A DNA stretch of 64,000 nt, taken from assembly GCA_002221725.1 (NCBI GenBank), contig NJFT01000003.1, positions 124,001 to 188,000 of the forward strand, written 5' to 3'. The position numbers and the translations under genes are program-made. This document shows, piece by piece, positions 24,784-35,383 of this stretch. Source of the DNA: Scedosporium boydii (lineage: Eukaryota; Ascomycota; Sordariomycetes; Microascales; Microascaceae). Position 1 is the stretch's first letter, and each line of letters begins with the position of its first letter. The notes beneath the pieces are model-generated. The model made no database searches, was not told where the DNA came from, and was given only the letters and a program-made list of their open reading frames with translations.

Positions 24784-26594
24784 ATGGCGTTACAGGAAGA
24801 TGCGGCCACGAAGGCCCTACGCGGTCTTTGCATAGCGCCCTTCTTCGATGCTAAGAAATTCCCAGCTGATGCAGGATGTAAGTCGTCGGAAGACGAACAC
24901 TTCACTTAACAAATCTTGCTTTTGAATCCACAACGGTGCTCGGATGTGCTGACTCTCGCCCCCTTGAAGTCGTGGACGGAAGGCTGTGTCAGGCTATCAC
25001 GAAGGACCTGACATGTTGTCTACCCTGCCCCGTCACGGACTGGGTATATCCCAACTCCTTTAACACGCTATCTACCGTGGCCAATTGGCTGAGTGTCGCG
25101 GGCGCGCTCTGCTGCGTGTTCCTGCTGCTCTCGTACGCCTTCTTACCAGTTGACAAGACCCTTCGCCACTATCTCAGCATCTCCATCGTGTCTGCTGTCG
25201 TGTTCATGAACGTGAGACACTCCCCGGCTTCCCCACACACGGATGCGCCTCCGCATTTTCTAACACTAGGAACGCACAGCTCGGCTTCATCATACCGCTC
25301 GCTGCCCAGCCCGACCAGTGCTTCAACGAAATCACACCGCATGGCATGAGCACAAGCACTGTCTGCGCCGCCTCGGCCACCTCCCTCCTATTTGGCGGTT
25401 TCGCCGGTGTCATGTGGGTTTTCCTGCGGGCCGTTTCGCTGCACCTCCAGATTTGCTGGCAGCAGAATGTCGGTCGCATGTTCATGATCTTCTCACACGC
25501 CACCGGCTGGCTGATCCCGTTTGTCGTCGTGACTCTCGCCCTCGTCTTTAGCGGAGTGTCGTTCCGATTTGGTGCGACATGCCATATCAACCACAAGAAC
25601 TCGCTCGCCGACTTCTGGATTCCCCTCCTCATATTTGCCGGCCTCACAGTACTGTTCCAGTTTGCTACTTTCGGATACTGCATCAAGGTCTACCTTGCCT
25701 CCCTTGCCGACAACAGCGCTTCGACTGAGGGCTCCACAATCCCTTACACCAACAGCGTCATAACTTTGTCACCGAGGCAAGCTTACCGCCGCGTTAGGAG
25801 GGTCATCCAACTGCAATGGAAGGGGATCGCCATTGTCTTGATCATCATCACCGACGTCATCTTTTTCTCAGTCGTCTTCGTGTTTCAAGATAACACGATA
25901 CAAGATGTCAAGAATCACCCCGAGATCAGCCAGGCTTGGCTTGCGTGTCTGGCGGGTGCGATTGCGAAGGGCGGGAGCAAGGATGACTGTCTCAAGGAAG
26001 CGTCCAAGTTAGTCGCCGGCGAGGGCACCATCCTCGCCGTGCTCTTCCTCTTGGCCGTAAGTTATTTTCCCTCTCCTTGCCCTGAGAAAGATGATCAGAT
26101 GAAAAGAATTATAAGGCTGACAATAATCTCTCTAGATTAACGGGATTTTCCTCCTCTTCCTCCTGGGCCGATGGTCGATGGTCTACGGATGGATTGACTT
26201 CTTCAAGGGCCTCTTCGGCAAGAAATCCAACGAGTTCGTGTCTGTTGATGCGCGCCTCGACTTTAAGAATGACCAACGTTCGTATGAGATGCTGTCCAAC
26301 GATGAGAGTGGAGTGGTAACGTCTCTTCCTTCAGTCCACCTGTCATCCATGAGTCCGACGCCTAGCGGCGGCTTCAAGACTCCCGACTACTACGGCCAAA
26401 CGGCGCGGTACAACCCGCCCGAGAGGTCCTTTTCCAGCCCCAGGCCGCGCACGTCGCAAACGCCGTGGGATTCGACGACAACATATGCTCGGCCGGGCGA
26501 TAGCTCGCATAACTATTACATGCACCACCCTTACCACAACCAGGACGTGGAGAGGAATGGGGATATGAATCCTTTAGGGATGAACAAGATATGA
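24784..26594 (+). CDS. Seven-transmembrane receptor with Cys-rich ectodomain (Frizzled/cAMP-receptor-like fungal GPCR)
   Basis: Four exons: 24784-24877, 24970-25211, 25280-26056 and 26136-26594, giving 523 residues with phases that close exactly. The short first exon (LCIAPFFDAKKFPA) joins to GRLCQAITKDLTCCLPCPVTDW, so the ectodomain carries several cysteines of the Frizzled-like fungal receptor type. Seven hydrophobic segments follow, with HINHKNSLADFWIPLLIFAG, PRQAYRRVRRVIQLQWKG and the last helix after intron 3 (LLGRWSM). The cytoplasmic tail of ~140 residues is Ser/Pro/Tyr-rich, as expected for a phosphorylated regulatory tail. It is probably a plasma-membrane receptor coupled to heterotrimeric G proteins; the ligand is unknown. 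The first intron was chosen because it removes a premature stop and restores the conserved Gly-Phe join. Family assignment is from remembered motifs, not alignment. Confidence 0.85.
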
Positions 26595-28165
26595 TGAATG
26601 GGGACAGCAGGGAATAAAAAAGAAAAAAGAAAAAGCAAAAATGGGGAAAAGATGACGAAGGACTTCGACGTTGGAAGTCCGGCTTACCGCGGCGGGTATA
26701 AACCGCAATGGAGATGAAACAACGAGAAAAACAGAAAGATGGGGGAGCCGGGAATTTTCAAGGTCGCGAAAACAACTATGAAATGATCAGATCGGAGACT
26801 CTCACTCACTCCCGCTTGTCGGTGCTGCTGATGCCAGCAGCTTTTTTTCCCTCTCTCTTTCCATCAATCGCCCTCCTCGGCTATTACAGTTGAAGAGACC
26901 GATCAAGCGGCAAACAGGACGCTGTGCTGATCCGGTTTGGCTTGTCCGATGAATGCGGACAGGACATGCCCGGCCCCCAACCTAGTCCGGGCTGGATTCG
27001 GACGTTAACCCCGGATTCTAATCTCTACCAATCCGAGATGGATACGCGAATGCACGATTCTTCCGGCGACCGTCCACACCACATCACACCACACCACCTC
27101 TGACCTTGACACGATTAGAACCTTGCATTTCAACTGGCATCATCAATTGATCTGGAACCTCTCTCGGAGGATCGTTCATTATACCTCGTATAGCAACGCG
27201 AGAGTACATACATACATACATATACCCCCAGAGGCGATTACAATTTTTTTTTTTTCGCCCACGACTACGCTCTGACTAGCTACGATATTTTCTTGATATA
27301 TTGTTTCTTGTTTCTATTTTCAACGACACATTCACCAAGGGCTGGAATAGTGGGATTTTATCAAGGAGGAATCGGGAAGGCCATTTGCCGCATGTTTCTT
27401 GTTTTGGGTCTCTTCTGTATCTACCTCTGTATTCCCCAAACATTACCTGTATCCATATATCCCGTTTCATATATGTGTATATATTTAGACTTTCTATACT
27501 CCATACTTCCTGAACATGAAATGTTTCAAGGCAAGATCTCAATTGGGCACACCGACAACACACGACAGCACACTAGACTTTCAAGCTTATTTTCCTTCTT
27601 CATACTAGTTCCCTCTGATCGCGCCGTATGATTCGCTCTCTGGAAGTGTGCATTTTGGGTAGCCTGGGAGGATTCCAATCCTCGACTCCAAAATGCTGAC
27701 ATCTGATCTGATAGGATCACCGGATGCACCGGAGTCTAGAGCCTGAATCCTCACGGGAATCGACCCAAAGAGCTAAGACCTCCATTTGTGTGGTATGATG
27801 CTATGAACGCATAGGTTCATGATTGTCTTAGCCCTGCTCTTGCTGATACGGCGCACGCGAGCAATTGCTTCAGATCTGATATCCGCCCATTCCGAAGCTT
27901 AATTCTGATGCCTGGTCTTTTGCCCAATTTTTTTTCGTGTTTCGTTTTTTCCTTCCCCCGTTTCCCCATTTATTCTGTTCTTTCTGTTTCTCATGAGTCT
28001 ATTTTATTTTTCAATCGATGGAATTCTATCAATCATAAGAAATTTCATCGAGCTAGAAAAAAGCCGAGGATTGCAACTATTCAATTTCCAGTGACCGAAA
28101 ACAACATCCCTGCGTCCAGGGACACTTGACCAAGCTGTAATTTAAGCTCACGCGACCAACCCACG
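26595..28165. other. Intergenic region between the GPCR and GH5 genes
   Basis: About 1.6 kb holding the GPCR 3' end and the GH5 promoter. It has a short (TACA)n run near 27205-27219, T-runs near 27244 and 27930, and a pyrimidine-rich leader just before 28000. No coding or RNA feature is seen. Confidence 0.45.
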
Positions 28166-29608
28166 ATGCTCATCTCCCGCTACCTCCTTCCAAGCCGCCG
28201 GGCCAAATCTCCCCCTTCTCTCCCTCAACACAATGCTCCTCACAATCCACCTACCAAACCTTCCCGTCCGCGCCGCAAAATGCCTATCCTCATTGCCGTA
28301 GCCATAATCCTCCTCCTCATCCTCACATACCGTTACTACCTCTCAGAGAAGGCCCGTTTGGCACCCTGGACACCGGACCCTGCCTCCCTAGCTTTCACCA
28401 GGGAGAACCGCCTACCGCCGGCGTCGGAGCTAGCGCCCCCCATCTCATCCTACACTTTGCCCCTGCGCACGCAAGGGCGGGATATCGTCGACGCCGAGGG
28501 CCGCCGGGTGAAGCTCGCCTCCGTAAACTGGTACGGAGCGAGCGACGAGCTCTTCGTCTCAGGAGGTCTCGACGTGCGTCACCGCGATGACATCGCGCGC
28601 ACGATCCGCAAGCTTGGCTTCAACTCCGTGCGCCTCCCCTACAGCGACGAGCTTGTCATCCGGAACCCTGTCGTAAACAGTGAAGATGTAGCAGCGAACC
28701 CAGACCTCGTGGGCAAGACGGCTCTCGAGGTATTCGTCGCAACGGTCAAGAGCCTCACGAAAGAGGGCGTCGCCGTGATCGTGAACAACCACATTACGCG
28801 CGCGACGTGGTGCGATGGCTTCGATCTATGTGACTCGGGCTGGTCGAACGACCACCTCGATCCGTTCTGCGCTATCCGGCAGACTGAGGATGACTGGATC
28901 GAGCATTGGGAGACCATCATGCGGCCGCTCGTGGAGGATCCGTACGTCATTGGCGTGGATCTCAGGAATGAGGTGCGCGGGCTGTGGGGTACCATGTCGT
29001 GGACGAAATGGGCGACGGCAGCCGAGCGGTGCGGCGATCGTCTGCTCGCCATGAACCCGGAGTGGCTCGTCATCGTGTCGGGCGTCTCCTCGGGAAACGA
29101 CCTCTCGGGCGTGGCAGCGCGGCCCGTCAGGTTATCCGTTGCGCAGAACCGCGTCGTGTACGAGGCCCATTCGTACTCGTGGTCAGGCTGGGGCGAGCCC
29201 ACCAAGGGCATGTACGCGAAGCGCTCGTACTCGTCGTTCGTGTCGACGGTGCGTAGGCACTGGGGGTACCTCCTAGAGCGGGACGTGGCGCCCGTATGGG
29301 TCGGGGAGTTCGGGGGTCCAGGGGAGCCGAATGTCGGGGACGAGAGGTACTGGAGGCATTTGGTGAGGTATTTGGGCGTGTTGGATGCGGATTTCGGGTA
29401 TTGGGCTTTGAATCCTAGGAAGGCGAGGGGGGATACCGAGGAGACGTATGGGCTTTTGAGGGATGATTGGGAGACGCCTGTGTTGGATTATAGGATGAAG
29501 GATATGGTTCAGTTGATGAGGGTGAGGGATCAGAGGGAGGTGGACAAGTGGGCGGTTGAGCGGGGGGCGGAGTGGGAGGATGAGAACCGTTGGGGAGAGT
29601 TGCGGTGA
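28166..29608 (+). CDS. Glycoside hydrolase family 5 protein, type II membrane-anchored
   Basis: A single exon of 480 residues from ATG 28166 to TGA 29606-29608. A basic N-terminus (about 38 residues, rich in Arg, Lys and Pro) precedes one hydrophobic helix (MPILIAVAIILLLILTY, ~39-55), so the catalytic domain should face the ER/Golgi lumen or the outside. The GH5 fold is supported by LASVNWYG near the start, FNSVRLPYSDE, VIVNNH, the acid/base motif VDLRNE (Glu269) and the nucleophile motif WVGEFGG (Glu381), spaced 112 residues apart as in clan GH-A. The enzyme should cleave a beta-linked glycan or glycoside; the substrate cannot be read from the sequence. Membrane anchoring suggests a cell-wall or glycoconjugate role rather than secreted cellulose breakdown. 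Confidence 0.85.
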   Translation: MLISRYLLPSRRAKSPPSLPQHNAPHNPPTKPSRPRRKMPILIAVAIILLLILTYRYYLSEKARLAPWTPDPASLAFTRENRLPPASELAPPISSYTLPLRTQGRDIVDAEGRRVKLASVNWYGASDELFVSGGLDVRHRDDIARTIRKLGFNSVRLPYSDELVIRNPVVNSEDVAANPDLVGKTALEVFVATVKSLTKEGVAVIVNNHITRATWCDGFDLCDSGWSNDHLDPFCAIRQTEDDWIEHWETIMRPLVEDPYVIGVDLRNEVRGLWGTMSWTKWATAAERCGDRLLAMNPEWLVIVSGVSSGNDLSGVAARPVRLSVAQNRVVYEAHSYSWSGWGEPTKGMYAKRSYSSFVSTVRRHWGYLLERDVAPVWVGEFGGPGEPNVGDERYWRHLVRYLGVLDADFGYWALNPRKARGDTEETYGLLRDDWETPVLDYRMKDMVQLMRVRDQREVDKWAVERGAEWEDENRWGELR

Positions 29609-30161
29609 GTTGGCGGAGCTTGGAGTTGCGGGCGAAGGGTAGATGGTTGATGAGATGCTTGTATTATGTTGAGGGCTGGATTCTTTTCCCCTCTCTTTTT
29701 GTCGTTTTTGATTTCCTGGGATTGGGTCATGAGTTATGATAAACAGGTACGGACATTAACACAAATTCGAAGATACTCTAGAGAAAGGTCGTGTATGGGA
29801 TACGCCGGGAGAGGAACGCTTCACGAGAGAGTGTGCTGGCAAAGGAGTGAAAAAAAAAAAAAAAAAAAAAATAGAAATGGGAGTCTAGAACAACATAGGC
29901 GACCTCAAGCCGGGCATCGTAACCACGCTGGCGTTACGTGTTTCTATCGCTGCTCCTCTATCCATACCTAGCCAAACAGCCCGAAAGCAAAACCTGACCC
30001 AGGGTCCTTGTTCTCCCATCCCCTCCCTGAGCCCATTCTTTCTTCCGTCGGTAGGTAACCTCCGTTAGATGGCTGATATATCAAAATCCCAGACCAAAGC
30101 TCGGGATCATCCAGTTGTAAACTGAATCTGGCCAAATCTATCGATTGTCGATCCGAGTCCT
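29609..30161. other. Convergent intergenic region with a poly-A run
   Basis: The region separates the convergent GH5 and PPE1 genes. It contains a 22-nt uninterrupted A run (29850-29871) and no other feature. Confidence 0.6.
29850..29871 (+). repeat. Homopolymer A run (22 nt)
   Basis: An uninterrupted run of 22 adenines in the convergent intergenic region between GH5 and PPE1. It may be a polyadenylation-linked tract or simple slippage. Confidence 0.8.
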
Positions 30162-31730
30162 TCAAACCCTCTTCCCCTGCTTCAACAACTCGGACACTTT
30201 TGGTGGTAATACGAGCTGGCTCCGATCATTCCTCCGATAGAAATCTACCAGCATTATCGCCGTCTTCTCGGGCACGTCCTCGTGGATAAAGTGTCCAGCC
30301 TCAGGGAAAACCTGCAGTGCATATTTGCCTATCTCTCAAGTCAGTCACATTCTTCCCCCAAATATCATCCGCATGCCATCGCAAACCAAACAAGGCTAGG
30401 GAGAGAGAGTGAACAAAACTTACCCTGCATCTGTCCAATCATCAACTCAGTATCCAATCGATCCGTCCCCGCCAGAATCAACAACTTCCCGCCCCTCGCC
30501 TCCAAAAACTTCTTACTCAACCCCACAAACCACCCCTCCCAAAACTTCTGCGTAGCCGCCAAATCCGTCCTCCACTTCCAAGGTCTCCTCCCACCATCCT
30601 CCCCATCCTCCTCTTCGTCCCTCACAAGCAGCGCCGGCACCGACGTCCTCGCCGAAACAAGATTCCTCACCGTCCTACTCCTCACATGCCAATCGATACC
30701 CGCCTGCAAAGTCGGAAATCCCGCCGGCCTAGTGGACAGATACGTAATCATGCTTTGGAGCGCATCCATAGCCGACCCCTCCACCACATCCAGCACGGCG
30801 AACCCCAACACGGCGTTTCCCAACGTCCCTTGTCTCGCCAGGTTCGTAACCACCGCACCGCCTAGCGAGTGGCCCACGAGCACGATGGGCGGCAGCTCAG
30901 CCCAGTGCATCTTTTCGCGCGCCGCGCGGATCACGAAGAGTAAGTCCGCCGTCAGCGTCTCAAGGCTCAGATCGAGAGCGGCGCCCGAGGAATCGGTCGT
31001 CGAGCCGTGGCCGCGCGCGTCGAGGGATAACATGCCTGCTGAGGGCATGTGCTTGCGGATTTCGGAGGAGAGGACGGCGAAGGAGAGGCCGGAGGAACCG
31101 GCGCCGTGGTGGAAGACGAAGAGGGGGGATTTGCCGCTGGGGGAGTTGAGGTAGGCGTGGTGCGTGATGGTGGAGTCGGGGGCTTTAAGGAAGAGTTCGC
31201 GCTCGAAGTAGGTTGTCCAGGGGATTTGGGATAGGTTCTTGCCTCGGTCGACGCTGGGGGGCCTGTTTCTGTTAACTTTCATGATTTCGGAAGGTGGCGC
31301 ATACACTCGATTCTCCCCTTAGATTTCTTCTTCTTTCTCTTTCTCCTCTCCCTCTTCCTGTTTTCTCGTTTCTCTTTTCCTTTCTATGACAATAGATTGA
31401 GGGCCAAAATGGAAAACCCAGAGGGTCTGTGATTTAAAGGCGTTGCAATCGACGAAGGGAAAGAAATCATGGACTGAGGGCTGTTACAAGATATAAACAT
31501 GAGAAAAGTTATACCTACGCTTGCGGTCTCGCAAACAACCTTTGACTAGGCGACGGAATAACCGTCCCCGTAGAGCTCGCTGAGCTCGCCGAGCTCGAAT
31601 CGTCGTCCATCGGCTCTGGAAGCTCGCCTAACCCGTCCGCCGCCTCTTCAGCTTCTCCCTCTGACGCCTCATCGAAGGGCTCGAGGGCGCTGAGCTTGGC
31701 CTTCGCCCAGGCCTTTTGTAAATCGCTCAT
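30162..31730 (-). CDS. PPE1: Protein phosphatase 2A methylesterase 1
   Basis: Three exons on the minus strand: 31730-31519, 31268-30424 and 30328-30162, 407 residues in all. Exon 1 gives the typical fungal PPE1 start, MSDLQKAWAKAKLSALEPFD, with an acidic Ser-rich linker ending RLFARP. Exon 2 carries the alpha/beta-hydrolase: FHHGAGSSGLSFA (oxyanion region), LDARGHG and VLVGHSLGGAV with the nucleophile Ser near residue 195. Exon 3 supplies the catalytic His in FPEAGHFIHED. The enzyme removes the methyl ester from the C-terminal Leu of the PP2A catalytic subunit and so tunes holoenzyme assembly. The ~250-nt first intron (31518-31269) is long for this window; its acceptor TTAACAG was chosen because it alone restores phase near NRPPSV. 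The distant N-terminal exon is the part most easily missed. Confidence 0.9.
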
Positions 31731-32770
31731 GGCTGGAGTAGGCTCTCCTTTGTTACCAGTGCGTCGGTATTATTATATGATCGAGAAACACTGATATATG
31801 TCGTTTGTTTTCATGGATATAGGATGGAACCGGGGCAAGCTGTGGATGAGACAAAAGGGGCGTGACGTAGTGGTTTGATGAAGGCGGGGTGCTGATATCG
31901 ATAAGGTCAAAGGTGATGGCGCTTGGTGGGGTGAGACAGACTGGGGGAGCTCACGGCCGTCTTAAGGGCAGATGCTGTATTCGTTTGAAAAATGAGAAAC
32001 CTGTATGGAAACGAGATCTAAATCTTTGCAACTGGTTTGAAGCGCCTGGCTCCCAGGTCAGCGAGCCTTGTGGTAAAGTTGAAGTGAAGTCGAGTGGTGT
32101 GAAGTTGAAGCAGGTACGTACTCTCCTCTTACCGTGCACCTTTTATTGTACACTGTGTCATCCCGAGTTTTCAAACGGCAGGCGCAACCGACGAGGTCGT
32201 GCTCTTGCGGCATCACCAATTCAATCTACAATCACTTCTCGTCCAGCATCTCTCAATCCCCGGACGGGCGGACTACGAGACGAGTAATCACTTATATCGA
32301 CTTGTTTAATTATCATCAACTGTAAATGCTGAGCATGATTTATTCTCATCTTGGATGTAAGATCTCTAAGTAGACTCTCAACCATCGTACATCTTCACTT
32401 CTTCATAGCGTCATGTCCTGTTGTTCTCGCGCTCTTGGGGGCAACTTATGCGTCTATCATACAGGAAACATCCACCCAAGAACGTCTTAGAAGGGGTAAA
32501 GGAAAAGGGAGAAAAATGAAATAGAAATGAAATAAATGAGAGGGTATTGTTGGCCGTGGTGGATCGATGTGACTAGGTTAAAGCTGGGGAAAGTAAGGAA
32601 AGGAAGGTCCCGGTGATGAAGACCAGGGATATATATATGGATGTGTGTGTGTGATAAAATCGAATGAAAAGAAGAGAAAAAGCGTGTAAAATGAACAATC
32701 ATATGTATACAGGTCACCCTTTATCGAGGCATTATTAACAAGGTTGTCTTCGAAGAATGGAGAAGGGGAT
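31731..32770. other. Intergenic region between PPE1 and the FLC-type gene
   Basis: About 1 kb upstream of PPE1 and downstream of the FLC-type gene (both on the minus strand). It shows short dinucleotide runs (TATATATA at ~32630, TGTGTGTG at ~32644) near the probable 3' UTR of the FLC gene, and nothing codable. Confidence 0.5.
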
Positions 32771-35383
32771 CTAGTAGTACGCCCTTCCATAGCCCTGGTT
32801 ATTGTAACCAGCCCCATAGGAATTGCCGTACGACTGTTGGCCATAGCCGCCCAGGTTAGGCAACGTAGGCTGCCTCGAATCAAACTGCCCAATAGGCGCG
32901 GCATTCCTCATAAGGCCCTCGCGGCTCTGGTCGCCGCCGTAAGACAGAGGCGTGTTCGGCGTGATGGGCCTATACGGACTGGTGTAGTCGTTGTTGGGCG
33001 ACAGTTGCTGCTGCTGTTGCGGCTTGTTATACGACGAGTCGTAGCCGAGATATCGCTCGGGAGAGGGCGACCGGGTGTAGCCCGACTTCTCGTAGTCTGA
33101 CTTCTCGACAGCCGAGGCCATGGAAAAGGTCGTTGAGCCCTTGTTGTCGAGCTGCGAACGGTCGAGGAGAAGGGAGTTGCGGGCGTCGAGAGGGGTGAGG
33201 TTGTCCATATCCCGCACCATTTTCTCTGTTCCAAATGTTAGCAAGGAATGACGAACTTGATCTTTGGTTAGTTAAAAAGAGCGAAAAAGATAACATACCC
33301 ATCTCCTTTCTCCTCTTGCGATGGGGGTTCTCCTTGCAGCACTGGTTGATGGCATTCCAAATAATCAAGATCGCCAAGATACCAGTCAACGCAGACTGAA
33401 CGGCAATGAGGACAACACCAGTAATTGTCTGCGTCGTCTGCGCAATGCCAAGCTCCTCAACAAATACCAAGATGCAAACAACGGAGAGTACGCGAACGAC
33501 CTGGATGACAATGTTGATGATGTTGCCGGATCGTCGTTCATAGGGTCGGCTCCAGAGGAGGAGGATAAGCATGACAGCCTCGACGATGATCTGGGCACTG
33601 GTCTGGATCTTACCGTTACCGTCGGTAGCGGCGAGAAGGGTTCCCTTCACGAACATGTAGACGATGGTGGGGACAAAGATCCACCAGTAGTCCTTCTTGT
33701 AGGATTCGTAGAACAAGCTGTACTTGACCCAGATATCCTTGTTCTCGTAGAGGCCGCTCGTATCTCCCTCGGCTGACTTCAGCTTGCGGGCAGTGGCCCA
33801 AATCTTCCACGAGAAGAAGAGCAAGATACCTGTGAAGAGGAACAGAGTAACACCGGCAAGGGTCTTGGCCGCCCACGAATCTCCCTTGGTAAACTGGACG
33901 ACGCAGTACAGCACCCAGACTCCGTAGAGTAGCAGAATCAAGGAAGTAATAGCACGAGCGATGGATCCCCAGTAGTGCTTGCGGAAGCCGGTGAGAGCCT
34001 TGGGGAAGTTTCCGAAGAGGGCCCAGAATTCAAGAACGACCTTGACGAGGAGGATGCCTACGGCGATGGCGGCAATGACGATGGCGACGACGAGGAGAAC
34101 GGTCATGAAGGTGTTGGACTCGGGAATGCTGAGCTGCTGTACGTAGGCCTGGATGCCGGTAACAGCCTGTTTTACGGGTGACATGCTGTCATCTTCGCCG
34201 GCCGTCTCGGCAACCGGAGTGGTAGTGTCGATGGAGGTCTCAATCTGCCGTGCGGCAAGCACGGCGAGGCCCTCAAGTGCTCGCTTAATCTTGAACAGAG
34301 AGCCGTTAGCGTTGGCGGTAGAGCCGTCGGGGAAGACAAGAGTCGTATTCCGCAAAACGGCCACGCTGCTTTGGGTCAAGTTGCCGCCCGTCTTGCCGCG
34401 GAAGTCATCGATGGACTGTTGCATCTGCGTCCAGGGAATAAGGCCGGTCGAAAAGGCAAAGTTCTTGGCGAAGCTTCGGTAGATGGGCGGGTAGTTGACG
34501 GATAACATGCCGTTCATGGCCATTCCCTGGAACCAGCCAAAGACTTCGGTGAAGCTGGGGCTGATGGTTCCCGTTCCGCCGACCGACGAACCTCCGGCGG
34601 CACCTCCACCAAGGGCGCTAGCACCACCGCTCAAGGCCGCGCTGGCCGCCGATATGCCGCCTACTACCAAAGCGGCGCCGGCCACGCCTGCGGCGAGATA
34701 CGATACTGCGGGTACGCTGGCGGTCTTTCCGTTGGACACTTGCGACTGGATACAGCCCACTTCTTGGCCGGTTTCTAGAGACTTGAGTTCGAGGGTCGCT
34801 AAGGCGGCGATATCGGGGACCTGGAAGGCGATGGCGGGTACTAAGTCGGCGAATTCTTTGGGGATTTGTTGGACACCACGAGCGCCGAAGGTACCAGCGG
34901 GGACTAATATTGAAATCATGTTAGCCTTTCCAACTTTCTAGATCAAAACCAACCAGAATATGATTTTGATTATCTCTTCTCATTTTCCTCCCTTTCTTTC
35001 TTTTCTTTTTTTTTTCATTTCTTCTTTTTCCCTCTTTTATTCTTCCATTTCCTGGATAAGAAAAAAAACGCACCTGGGCACAGTTGTTCCACAAAGGTCC
35101 CCCGATCGCAAGGGTTGAAACTGTTCTTGTACACCTCGGCACCAAACGCCGTGACCTTAAGCTCGGCCGTCACATTTTGAATGCGGGAACTCGATCCTTG
35201 CACGTCAAAGGTAACGGTTTGGTTTTCTTTGTTGTACTGGATATCGATTTTCTGGACCTGGACCGTCGACGTCTTGTTGTTGCAGCTGGAGAAGCTCACG
35301 GTCTGAAGAATATCTGCCGCCAACGCACTGCTCGTGAGGGCCGCCACGCATGCGGCCCTGAAAATGTTCGAGGACAACCTCAT
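32771..35383 (-). CDS. TRP-like / flavin-carrier (FLC) family membrane protein with ML-like lumenal domain
   Basis: Three exons on the minus strand: 35383-35074, 34903-33299 and 33225-32771, 789 residues. It begins with a signal peptide (residues 1-22, ending SSALAA), then an ML-like TRP_N domain with paired cysteines (SSCNNKT, NPCDRG, EQLCP). A Gly/Ala/Ser-rich stretch follows, then multiple membrane segments forming the TRP domain (FMTVLLVVAIVIAAIAVGILL onwards, including SLILLLYGVWVLYCVVQF and IWNAINQCCKENPHRKRRKEM at its end). The cytosolic tail has a glutamine run and Tyr/Gly/Asn-rich ending repeats (SYGNSYGAGYNNQGYGRAYY). Yeast FLC proteins act in ER/plasma-membrane FAD or calcium handling and cell-wall integrity. 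Both introns have clean donors and acceptors. The tail resembles FLC1/2-type proteins, but I cannot pick the paralogue. Confidence 0.88.
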
